A stretch of 64,000 nucleotides of DNA from Rhyacophila brunnea (taxonomy: Eukaryota > Arthropoda > Insecta > Trichoptera > Rhyacophilidae): NCBI GenBank assembly GCA_022495005.1, contig JAGYXB010001095.1, forward strand, positions 744,001-808,000, written 5' to 3'. Shown here piece after piece: positions 20,427 through 30,010 of this stretch (the stretch's first letter is position 1; each line of letters starts with the position of its first letter). Both the position numbers and the translations under genes were made by a program. The notes under the pieces were generated by a model, which searched no databases, was not told where the DNA came from, and saw only the letters and a list, made by a program, of their open reading frames with translations.

Positions 20427-20800
20427 AGTGAAACGCCAAATAATTTTCAACTGTACGGCGACGAAATTTTGGACTCGCTGCCATTCACTGAGAGAATGTT
20501 GACCCGGGAACACGTCACTTTGCTGCGTGATGGCGACGGGTCAATTAATTCTAAAATCGTGAAAGATGACTAAAAACGTTACCCATTTACTTTAAAAAGA
20601 AAACATGTCAATGAATATATTATTATTGTTACTAATAGAACAATAAACAGAACATAAAATGGACGTATGTTGGATTTATATGACAATTAATATTTCGTTT
20701 GACAGGCGTCATTTTCACCCGCCACCCGCAATCCGCGCATCGCCTAGCGACGATCTTTTTAGACCGTGCCTCAACTAATGCATGGCCTTAAGGCTTACGA
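20427..20800 (+). repeat. Dispersed repeat R2, copy 1
   Basis: This starts AGTGAAACGCCAAATAATTT and contains CGACGAAATTT.GGACTC, AATTAATTCT, GATGACTAAAAACGTTACCC, GTCAATGAATATATTATTATT and a terminal TTTTTAGACCGTGCC. The whole block reappears inverted at 52090-52457, with a partial copy at 15462-15575. No coding capacity. The element class is unknown; it could be an LTR or a non-autonomous element. Confidence 0.72.
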
Positions 20801-21164
20801 TGAAAGTATTTGTGGAGAAGTTAGGCTTCTGGGAATTCAACCATAGGGTCTATAACCAGATGTCCGTTCCTCACGCTGAATGCCTGCCATTTATGTTGCC
20901 AGACAAGCATATTATGTCAAAAACGATAATCATTTATTTAAAGAGTGAATTCCGTATACTATAACTAAAACATTCATATTATAATTCAATAAAATTTTAG
21001 TATATACCTGCCTGCAAACGGACAAACAGTATCAATTATTTTATTTAAACATTTTTAGACACGTATAAATTTATTGGTCTTCTGCAAAGAAATTATTGTA
21101 AAAAAATAATTACGTTAAATTAACTTGTATTCTATTTGATAAAAAAACTATACCATTTAATTTG

Positions 21165-21215
21165 AGTCGTTTTTTTACCACCCGAGTTTCGCCTTTCGGC
21201 ATCTTCAGGCACTAT
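21165..21215 (-). repeat. Short repeat with GAAGATGCCGAAAGGCGAAAC motif split (shared with 38.8 kb)
   Basis: The minus strand reads AGTGCCTGAAGATGCCGAAA then GGCGAAACTC, and shortly after it A-rich sequence with CGACTCAAAT. The same order (AGTGCC.GAAGATG.CGAAA, GGC.AAAC, .GACTCAAAT) occurs on the plus strand at 38768-38822. It is a conserved piece of an unidentified dispersed element. The CTGAAGATG...GAAAC layout resembles motifs at the ends of some retroelements, but the class cannot be fixed by eye. Confidence 0.4.
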
Positions 21216-21736
21216 CCTCACTCACCAGTGATAAATGCACACTTACAACATTTACAGTAATACCTCATTAATATAATAAATTAATACAGTACCTAATGAG
21301 AGAGCATGTTTAGTATAAAGACTAATGTTAGAAATTTAAAGTAATAATTGTAAAACAACCGTAAGTACAATATATAGGTACTCACCAGTAATTCATTCAG
21401 TAAGAGCATTTAAATGTCATTCATTACTCATAAACAGTGTAAATAGGAAAAGTGTTGAAATTTAATAAAATTAGCGAATGGGAAATGTCACTAAATAAAC
21501 CCAGGTAGGTGGGTATCAATTAAATTAAAAAAAAAAAAAAAATAACAACGTTACGGTATCCACAATCGGTAAATGTAATACACCAACTTACTGTGGTACA
21601 AAATCTCAGGTTTTAAGAAGGTATATTACTTAGTTAAATAATTATAATGTTTTATTTTATCCAATATGTTTTCATGAGGATTGTTTCCCGTACACCTGCA
21701 TGGATTTACTGGCAACAGATTATTGTGATAATATCT

Positions 21737-22058
21737 ATTTACACGTAAAAGTGCTGACTGTATCGCCAATCTCATTCTTCAGGCGTAAGCGAAACGCGAT
21801 GTTGAAAATTGATAAACGTCATAATTCTCTGCATGGTCTAGTTAGTTCTTTTACGGCATATTCACCACTATCTTTCTACTACACAGGCGCAGATATTGCA
21901 TAAGTTACAACTGTCGCGTGGAAATTCAGAAGCCGCTGAACTTTTTTTCCATGCGTGCAATATTGGAACTTGCACAATAATACGTGTTTACAAGTGCATT
22001 TTCTTGTTATGGCCGCGATAATACGTAATCAGTAGTAAATCTATATACGTATAAACGG
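21737..22058 (-). mobile_element. DNA-transposon-like repeat (family M2), copy 1
   Basis: The reverse complement of this stretch aligns with 59847-60194. Shared blocks include GATTTACT, TATTATCGCG.CCATAACAA, TAAACACG.ATTAT.GTG, TTCTGAATTT.CACGC, AGATAGTGGTGAA and GAATGAGATTGGCGA.ACAG, ending GCACTTTTACGTGTAAA. Both ends read inward as TTTAYACGTA, a short inverted terminus. No frame is conserved between copies. Superfamily and target duplication are unclear. Confidence 0.65.
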
Positions 22059-23085
22059 GATATATCGAGCTAAGAGACAGGTAGATAATAGATATTTTTA
22101 ATTAGTAAAAATCTTAGAACTGAATATGATGAATACAAATTTGGAGAAAAGGACACAATCACACAAAAAAAAATATTCTAACCAAGTACCTTTTAATATT
22201 ACATAGATTTGCATAGCAACGTCAAACCTTTGCTCTCGATACTCCAGTCTAAGCAATCCATATAATTATAGTTTGTCATATTTTCTGTTGATTTAGGAGA
22301 AAATTAAAAGGAAATATGAATTGCCACTTGAAACTAAGGTTTTGGGTTTATTTATATAAAAATTTCTCCGAAATGTACTAACGCGGTCAATAGTATAATT
22401 TACTATCGTATTTTATTTAATTTGGACGCCTTAGTACTTCTCCAGAAACGGATTTTAGGCTAAAACTGTTTTGAAGAAAAACAAACCTCAGCATTTCTTC
22501 TCACTTTAATTCATTTTCAAATAGGTGTACTACGGGCTGGTTTATTATTTATGCAACGTCACGTCATATCATCCAATTCATATTTCAAACCAGCATGTTG
22601 TAAATGACATGACGTCACATGTCAATATAAATGTATATAATAAATCAATCACAACATACTATATCAGTCCTATTTAAAAATATTTCTAATATATAAAATA
22701 ATATTATAATAATTCGGAACACGCAGCATTCGTAAGATAAGTATTATGATATAAATATCATTAATATTATTAAACTTCTTTTTATTTAAAGACATTAATT
22801 AATTTAAAGACAAATATTTATGTGAGTGTATCGCAAAAGTGTTTTTTTTTTTGTTTAATTACTATGTAGGTTGAAGTTTAGAGTATTCAACTACTTTGCG
22901 TAAATAAGTGTTTATGAAAAGGTGCTTGTGAGATATAACGCATAAAGACTACAAACAACTGATAGATAAGATAACAAAAAATATTGATGGAAGAAAAAGT
23001 GTGTTTGAATACCTCACGGCATAATAAGCAAAGCTTAATAAACTGAATATAATATAATGACTATATAAGTATTTGAGAATTTTTT
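22059..23085. other. AT-rich intergenic sequence, nothing recognised
   Basis: This is AT-rich. A partially palindromic stretch with two ATGACGTCA/CACGTCAT-like motifs lies at 22555-22625. No gene or named repeat was recognised. Confidence 0.35.
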
Positions 23086-23089
23086 GATG

Positions 23090-23600
23090 GAATCACACGC
23101 CTTTTCATAGTCTATAAAACCAAGATATAATGGAAGTTTGTATTCTTGGTAGCGCTCTATGATTTCCTTGACGACCTGTACCTATATGATCCATAGTACT
23201 GTAGCCTCTTCTGAATCCGGCTTGCTCTTTTGGTTGGTTCTCGTCTAGAACTGTTTCGAGACGGTTTGAGAGTATTTTCGTGGAAACCTTATACAGAATT
23301 GGCAGTAGACTAATTAATCGATAGTTTTTCGGATCTTCAGTGTCTCATTTCTTATGGAGAATAATAATGGAGGCATTTTTCCATGACTCTGGGATGTTCT
23401 CTTCGTGCAGACAAACCGTGCACAGACGTGCAAGCACTTCGCTCACCGTCCTCCCGGCCCGTTTGAGAATATCGATAGTCAGCCCATCTTCTCCCGGGGC
23501 TTTCTCACTCTTCATGCACATTATAGCATATTCCACCTCTGTGGTAGTAACCTCGGGAAGAGGATCTCCATATTCTCCGTTCACCAGAAGATCTGAATTG
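23090..23600 (-). pseudogene. RTE ORF2, N-proximal RT part, inverted
   Basis: This is the upstream part of the RT palm and fingers of an RTE-type polymerase. Blocks in order on the minus strand: PLPEVTTTEVEYAIMCMKSE, KAPGEDGLTIDILKRAG, NIPESWKNASIIILHKK, then a stop codon where a Gly is expected, DTEDPKNYRLISLLPILYKV, LDENQPKEQAGFRRGYSTMD, a frameshift near 23190, and YLGFIDYEKACDSI carrying the first catalytic Asp. The segment is not functional because of the stop and the frameshift. It belongs to the same insertion as the plus-strand half. Confidence 0.85.
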
Positions 23601-23610
23601 AAAAAAAAAA

Positions 23611-24615
23611 TCTCAATTATAGACGCCCTTAACAACCAAGGAATTTCCAGACGCTACATAAACATATTGAACAGTATATACAATGATGCCACAGCATGCG
23701 TGAAACTCCACAAATGGTCGTGTAAATTCCCCATTAACAAAGGTGTCCGGCAAGGTGATACAATTTCACCTAAACTATTCACCGCTACTCTTGAGGATTT
23801 ATTTAGGAAACTTGATAGGGAGGAAAAAGGTGTTCCAATTAATGGGGAGCACTTCAGTCACATGCGCTTTGCAGATAATATTTTTATACTCTCACAAGAC
23901 CCGAAAGACCTCCAGGGTAGAATGCAAGTACTCGCGGATGTCAGTCAAACGGTCGGTCTAAAGATAAATGTCTCAAAGACAAAAGTGATGAGTAACTGTT
24001 TTTCGGACCCTGCGATTATCTGTATTTCTGGCACTCAACTCGAGCAAGTCAGCAGCTACGTCTATCTTGGACAGCAGGTGTCCATAGATGGAAGCATGCA
24101 CGTTGAAACTGTTAGAAGAACAAAGCTGGGATGGAGTGCTTTCGGACGTCTGAATAGTATCTTCAAGAGTGACCTACCATTATATCTTAAACGTAGGGTG
24201 TTCAACCAATGTGTGATACCCGTGCTCACGTATGGCTGCGAGACGTGGACCCTCAACACGAGAGATGTCCAAAGGCTAAGAGTCACACAGCGTGGCATGG
24301 AGAGGTGTATGTTGGGCATCACGCGAAAGGACCGTAAGAGAAACGAATGGGTTAGGAAGCAGACAGGAGTACGCGATGTAATAGACGTTGCCAAACAGCT
24401 AAAATGGAGATGGATGGGGCACATTGCTCGCCGAAAGGACGGCCGCTGGTCAAATACCGTCATCCAGTGGTACCCAAGGGGCATGAAACGGCCACAGGGC
24501 CGCCCTAAAAGCCGCTGGATTGACGAACTGGTAAAGTTCGGCGGAAATACGTGGCAGCGAATGACACAGGACCGAGAGAGTTGGAGAAAGCTTGGGGAGG
24601 CCTTCATCCAGCAGT
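23611..24615 (+). pseudogene. RTE ORF2, RT C-terminal half (FADN instead of FADD)
   Basis: This is the downstream half of an RTE-type reverse transcriptase, open without stops. It carries GVRQGDTISPKLFTATLEDL (the RQGD.ISP motif), MRFADNIFILSQ, GLKINVSKTKVM and YVYLGQQVS, then FNQCVIPVLTYGCETWTL and the C-terminal GMERCMLGITRKDRKRNEW, GHIARRKDGRW and GRPKSRWIDELVKFGG blocks. The catalytic FADD box reads FADN, so the second metal-binding Asp is lost. The long frame that contains it begins at 23340, but codons before about 23611 are the antisense of the inverted half and are not real protein. The C-terminal end is truncated relative to 15655-16013. Confidence 0.9.
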
Positions 24616-25570
24616 ATTTATATAAAAACCTACCATTATCTATTATTAAATCTCTATTTTGTTATAATATTCAATTCACTCATTTTATCTGAATGGAACA
24701 TCACTATTTTTAATGAAACATAGTATATATTTTTATTATTCAATGAATAATTCACAAGATTTAATATTGTTATTGATCATACATTATTTCTGGTTTAGTG
24801 GTTATGTATTTCTAAGAAGTCTTTTTAAATTACGTATGTTAAATATAGTAGGTTAATTATAAAAAACTGTTATTTTTTAAAATTCGTACAACTGCCATTT
24901 TTTGTGAATCGGCCTAATGGCATCGGCCAATTTTTCTTCGTACAAATTACCAGAGACGAAACAGTGAGGTAAAAAGCTGAATACAATTAGTGGTTTGCCG
25001 TTTATTATTGTTCGTAGTTTGAAATTTGAGGTTATAATGTGCATCACCATACAAACTTTTAAAACCTAAGAATTTTATATGCGACTAACTTTTGTTCTAT
25101 AGCCGCGCTTCGGCGAGAATTTCCCTTGCTGTAGGTAACATGTTATAATTTACATTTAAGCCCCAGCTTTGTTTGCAAAAAACAAGTTTGCATAATAAAG
25201 GAACTCGCTCTAAACGCCGCGATAAGTAGCTTGTTTTTACGCGAAAATGAGAATAAGTTACACGCCATTATCATAAGTTCTGGACACGTTTATTTTTACG
25301 CGGGAAAGAATTTCGGGAGACAAACGTTTCCGCGCGATAAATAATGCGTAATACGAGAATGGGGGACGTTAACAGAGAGTCATACGTTTTATTATGATTT
25401 TTTAATATAAAATTTACGTTTTATTTTAGTTATTACTTAAATGTATGCCTGAAAAAATACGATTACCCACTGCATTTCCAGAGACGTTCGATTCACGTAA
25501 AAACATTGATTCAAAACTTCAAGTCGAGATATCTTGAGAATATTTAGAATTGTGATGAATAAATTATAAT
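24616..25570. other. Intergenic; one TTCAATGAATAATTCACAA repeat end
   Basis: At 24739-24760 the TATTCAATGAATAATTCACA motif is another copy of the arm seen at 5856-5993. CpG-containing sequence around 25200-25370 (CGCCGCGATAAG, TACGCGGG, CCGCGCGAT) stands out slightly from the background. No gene was recognised. Confidence 0.35.
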
Positions 25571-25573
25571 AAT

Positions 25574-26190
25574 CTATCTACCTTTTCTTTTTAGTCCTAG
25601 CCGGCTCTCACATCTAACCTCGCCTCGTCTGCCACACAGCCATAAATGAAACTTTTTAGGAACGTCGATCCGATTTTGCATAATATGAAGACACAGACGT
25701 AACCTCTCGAAACGTATAGACATTTGGATGCGGCGACCGGCGAAACTAACTAGTATAGGAATGACCAATTTGTATGTGTGTGTATGCGTTCTGGCGTCTT
25801 CTACTCGCAGCCCGAAACACATGCGATTTGTTGATAGCATCACAAGATGTATTTTGCGAATTAAAAAGTCGAATTCGACCAATCTGCGGATCTCCATTTT
25901 TTGGCAACGTTTGTTTAGTGAATAACGATGACGTCACATCGAGATATTTTACACGTTGCTGATGAGACGAGTTTTGATGTGCGGGCCAGCTTAGTATGGC
26001 GGAGCATAGTGCAAGAAGTCGTGCGATGCACGCACGGCACTGGAGGCCTAAATGGAACTTGCTTTTTATGCCTCTCACGCATCACACGGCCACTCGCAGT
26101 GTGCGTTGTCCTTTAGTCTGTTTCTTAATTGAGGCACTTAGATTCCACGCCGCGTCTCGAAGAATGCTAGTCTCTTGCTAGTCCTCCTAG
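25574..26190. other. GC-richer patch with overlapping open frames on both strands
   Basis: This ~600-bp island is clearly less AT-rich than its neighbours, and six overlapping frames of 60-110 codons stay open on both strands. None shows a recognisable domain. When both strands are open at once, GC-rich composition is the simpler explanation than coding. It contains GATGACGTCACATCG, a CRE-like site, at about 25928. It could be a promoter/CpG region, an exon, or part of an unrecognised element. Confidence 0.3.
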
Positions 26191-26430
26191 AATTTTCAAC
26201 CTTTTTTGATTGGCAGAATCTTTGAAGCATTTTACGAAATCTCGAGAAATCTTTACCTGGGTAACATTTCATAATAAAGATGGAAAATTACGAAAGTACG
26301 AAATCAGTTAGCAGTGACATAACTCAGCAAAGTGCCGTCTATAAGCAAGCTGACTTAAAATTCCACTTCTTACTATAATTATGTAGCCGCATTATCTTCA
26401 GCATTTTATCATTTGTCCATGACTATCTTA

Positions 26431-26940
26431 AATGGATACATGCATCCATTTCATTAAAATTCTAATATGCATACATGCAAACAATTTCATTACAATTCTA
26501 ATATGCATACATGCAAACAATTTCATTACAATTCTAATATGCATACATGCAAACAATTTCATTACAATTCTAATATGCATACATGCAAACAATTTCATTA
26601 CAATTTTAATATGCATACATGCAAACAATTTCATTAAAATTCTAATATGCATACATGCAAACAATTTCATTACAATTCTAATATGCATACATGCAAACAA
26701 TTTCATTACAATTCTAATATGCATACATGCAAACAATTTCATTACAATTCTAATATGCATACATGCAAACAATTTCATTACAATTCTAATATGCATACAT
26801 GCAAACAATTTCATTACAATTCTAATATGCATACATGCAAACAATTTCATTAAAATTCTAATATGCATACATGCAAACAATTTCATTACAATTCTAATAT
26901 GCATACATGCAAACAATTTCATTACAATTCTAATATGCAA
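26431..26940. repeat. 36-bp minisatellite, 13 regular units plus diverged edge
   Basis: Units starting ATGCATACATGCAAACAATT repeat every 36 bp from 26467 to about 26934, with a diverged unit at 26431-26466 and a partial unit at the end. Units are near-identical. The variants are TTAAAATT for TTACAATT in the edge unit and units 5 and 11, and one ATTTTAAT in unit 4. As 36 is divisible by three, stop-free frames exist on both strands, giving 12-residue repeats; these are composition artefacts. Near-identity indicates recent expansion or homogenisation. Confidence 0.97.
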
Positions 26941-27845
26941 TATACTGAATGTGCATTTTATTCTGTATAATTATCATCATTAAGCAACGGGTTCATATAA
27001 CATGGTGATTTATTTAATCGTATATATCAAGGCAAAATACATCGATAATGGATAAGTGAATAAAATTTATGAGACCAAATTCAGTTTGCGTGTCAATTGA
27101 AAAATGTTTAAAATTTGAACGTTCGTGAAATTGTGTTTTGTTTTTTACTCTTAACAGAATATTTAATATTCGTGTCTAGTAAAAATATTTTTTTTTTTGT
27201 AATTAAATCTACCTATGTGATGAATTCTTATTTTTAAATTATTGAAAGTCCTGGTGATACTATTGAGCTTTACATTCTTGACGTATCGTTTTAAAATATG
27301 TCTAACAATGAAAAAAATTGAATTGATTTTGATTTCTACATTATTGTAATACTACGCCACGGGTGTAAGTTCGATAATAGAAATCGAAGTAAAATTTAAA
27401 TTTAACTGAAAAACTTGTTATGTTGACAGCGGCGCATTGCGCTCACTTTGTCATACTTGCAGTATCAGTCAGTCGAAAGAGTGGCAAAAGTCAGAAATGA
27501 GCATCGTGGACTAATTACCTATCACGTATTTGCTACGGTTCGAATGAGGTAGACTACGAGTGATTTCTTCAGTATTTTCTAGATATATTTTATCACAACT
27601 TATTATATACCTACCAATAATTATATTTTTAATTTATTAGAAAATGTTTTTATAGGTACCAAACATTGCTGCTTATAATGAGGATAAATAAAGAGAAAAT
27701 TGACTTTTGTTTCTTCATGATATAACAAAATTGGAAACCCATATACTATTAATACTTACAATCGGTACTATATAATATTTGTATGATAAAAATAGTTTAA
27801 CCGTATGTAGTACTTATTCCACAGACTTAAATTTATAAATACCTG
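26941..27845. other. AT-rich intergenic sequence, nothing recognised
   Basis: No frame, repeat or RNA signature was identified. Confidence 0.4.
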
Positions 27846-27849
27846 CAAT

Positions 27850-28010
27850 GTCTTCCCACCTGGTCGACCTTATCTATGATAGAGAGATAGTGGCGAGTTG
27901 AAGGTAAAGATATTGGCCATCATAAAATAGAGGGATTTGGACAGATCTGGATGGAGACAGATTGTGGAAAAGGTGGAGAGAAGAAGAGATGAAGAATGGC
28001 CGAAGAACTA
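27850..28010 (+). pseudogene. Decayed LINE C-terminal fragment
   Basis: Reading across frames, GRPYL, then RDSGELKVKILAI, then RDLDRSGWRQIVEKVERRR follow the order GRP..W.D....DL..L...A.DR..WR.IVE found at the extreme C-terminus of many mobile-element polymerases. Stops interrupt it. It is too short to assign to a clade. Confidence 0.4.
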
Positions 28011-29049
28011 CCAAGTTATCAAGTTAACAATGCCCTTCGATGTAGAAATGTCATTCCTTTATTCTTCAGTAAAAAAATAAGATTTTTTTTTCATTGACTT
28101 GTACAATTAATTAAATAACTCTTTCTGGGATTAATAATAATTAATTAAATTATTATATAAGGAAATGCCTGGGTTGATTCTTTGTTAAACTGTATATTAA
28201 TTATTATATATATTAATTACATCGTGGATTGCTAAATTTCTTTATACTGAATATTAAATAACAAAAATCAAATGGCATTATCTGAGAACAAAGTTTTTTG
28301 AGTTGTTTCCTTTTTAAACTAAGATATCGATATATTATTTGAATAGATTTTAGTGTCACTTGAAATGGGTTACTATTGAAATAACATAGTACCTATTTGC
28401 ATAATTTAGAATATGTTTAATAAACGGTTCGCAATAATCAATTAGAACTGGTTAAATGGTATCATCCGAATATATCTATATAAAAATATGTTAGCTTTAA
28501 AAGCATGTGCCAGTCACAGCCCAAATGAATAAAACTAATTGAATCATATGAAGCATGAAATTACTTTCTCAATAACTCCGTGTACCTAATCGAGTTTGTA
28601 CCCGTTTATGTAATTGATATTTTCAATAAATTGAGCTTTGAGTGAATTTAATTTTCACCGAGCAGACGAAAATATTTACGGATCTCGTTCACCGCACCGG
28701 CTGAACGATAAATAATCATATTATATTATTACAAAATAACTTTAAACTTTGTGTTTTCAATTAAAAGATTTATGCGCGCACTTCGGCCATTAAATTCGAC
28801 TCGTTTTGAGCGAATAATATTGTATTTAATCAGAATTAATAGGAGAACTGCCTAATTCAATAACCTTAAAGCACTTTATAGTTGCCAGTTTTAAACAACA
28901 TAAAACAAACTGTACCTTACCTAATTTGAAAAACAAATTGACATTTTTAATAAACAATTTCTTTGTAATATTCTATATATTGAATATAAGTGAATATAAA
29001 AGAAAACACCTCGGATAATATATAACTAAACTAGAAAAAATCACATTTG
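28011..29049. other. AT-rich intergenic sequence, nothing recognised
   Basis: This holds AT-rich runs with TTAATTA-type palindromes around 28130-28220. Nothing was recognised. Confidence 0.4.
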
Positions 29050-29135
29050 AAAATAAATCGACGCTCGACGGGATATTAACCCGTATATCCATCCACTGGT
29101 ATCGCGCTAATATGCTTTAACCAATTAAGCTACGG
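29050..29135 (-). repeat. tRNA-like SINE head (family S3)
   Basis: The minus strand reads GGTCCGTAGCTTAATTGGTT, with a good A-box-like TAGCTTAATTGGTTAAAGC, then GCGCGATACCAGTGGATGG, a decayed B box (GGTTAATATCC) and CGTCGAGCGTCGATTTATT. It is related to the copies at 2697, 14163 and 42590. It is the clearest A box of the family. Confidence 0.55.
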
Positions 29136-29249
29136 ACCTCCTACTTAATAACGATAATTTTAACTAGTAGGTTATACATGAAATGGTCATCAGATTACGT
29201 TATTTTTGACTGGACCGATGCCCGGCTCTTGCCAAATATTTTGTTATAA

Positions 29250-29345
29250 GTTAAACCATTTCTTTCATTCAACGAATAATTATTAACAACATTTGAGAAT
29301 GAAACATTTTATAAAAGTATTTAATATGCATACTTAACACAATTG
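29250..29345 (-). repeat. TTCGTTGAAT-type repeat end
   Basis: The minus strand reads TTTCATTCTCAAATGTTG then ATAATTATTCGTTGAATGAA, matching the dispersed arm motif at 5856-5993, 7275, 24739 and 42738. It is a fragment of an unidentified AT-rich family. Confidence 0.45.
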
Positions 29346-29729
29346 CTGCGTACCTTTTAATTAGCACATTTAAATAACATGCTAATTGCATCTAATGGCC
29401 GTGTCGTCCGCGTCGAACAATTTATCCGTTTAACTTTTTTTTTTAATTATCATAATTTAATTATGTTTATCTTTGCCGTTGGTTCCGGACTTCATATAAT
29501 AGTATATTCATGCTGGAAAAATACTTCAGTACGAAGCATTAAGCTTCAGAAAGCCAATTCCTTTTCATTTTTTAGGGCTGGTTACCAAGTTTAAATCGGT
29601 ACTTATGTATCAAAATCGCTGATGATGAAGTGTATTTAGCATCAGTACAGGAATCGCGGACTCAAATTCAAGTAAAAATTCAAATACATATTCGTCGATC
29701 ATTGGTGTATTTTGTGAGGACTAAATACC

Positions 29730-30010
29730 CGTTTCAAATGTCTGCTTGTTTATGTACCATTGCTCATGTATGGTTCTGAGACTGTATCAACTTTTGAGTT
29801 TTTATAATCTATATTATTGCCATATCTGGGGGTTCACTGAGACACAGCGTCATAATAGTCGATTTGGAGTGTAAATAAATGTGTTCTTATTGGTGGATGT
29901 GATTACGAGAAAAAATGCTTCGGATACTTTCCAAGAGTTGTGTCACTTCACGAAGCTGTGGTAGACCCCACATTCATTGACAACTATAGTGTGATGCTCT
30001 ACTGAAAAGT
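29730..30010 (+). pseudogene. Decayed LINE fragment (LLMYGSET block)
   Basis: LLVYVPLLMYGSETVS near 29743 matches the V.PVL.YGSETW block downstream of the RT in many LINEs. It is followed by a short FTETQRHN piece. Codons are broken by stops and little else aligns by eye. It is a remnant of unknown clade. Confidence 0.4.

Larger units (their letters stand above)
23086..24615. mobile_element. RTE-clade LINE insertion with 5' inversion
   Basis: Two halves of one RTE ORF2 lie head to head. The minus-strand half (about 23600 down to 23090) reads GEYGDPLPEVTTTEVEYAI, SEKAPGEDGLTIDILKRAG, NIPESWKNASIIILHKK and QAGFRRGYSTMDHI, ending FIDYEKACDSI. The plus-strand half (from about 23611) continues with IIDALNNQGISRRYINILNS and runs to the C-terminus. 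The two break points are almost contiguous in LINE coordinates, so nothing much was lost. This geometry is that of twin priming during target-primed reverse transcription. The plus half stops at GCAGT (24615), short of the GATGAT tail seen in the sister copies, so the 3' end was also lost or replaced. Confidence 0.88.

Noticed and set aside
22555..22625. Inverted CACGTCAT / ATGACGTCA pair as a transposon end
   Set aside because: The match is short and the surrounding arms do not extend; chance or a regulatory motif is equally likely.
23340..23610. N-terminal 90 residues of the 450-codon plus-strand frame as part of a protein
   Set aside because: This part is the antisense of the inverted RTE segment; the real coding sense there is on the minus strand.
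24062..24607. 181-codon minus-strand frame
   Set aside because: It is the antisense shadow of the RTE ORF2 C-terminal half. The equivalent shadow at 15516-15977 was rejected for the same reason.
26431..26940. CRISPR-like array
   Set aside because: Units are contiguous with no unique spacers, there are no cas genes, and the context is eukaryotic.
26428..26983. Open frames of 170 and 183 codons, one on each strand, made of 12-residue repeats
   Set aside because: They are the minisatellite read in phase. The 36-bp unit is divisible by three and has no stop in several frames. Both strands being open argues against coding.
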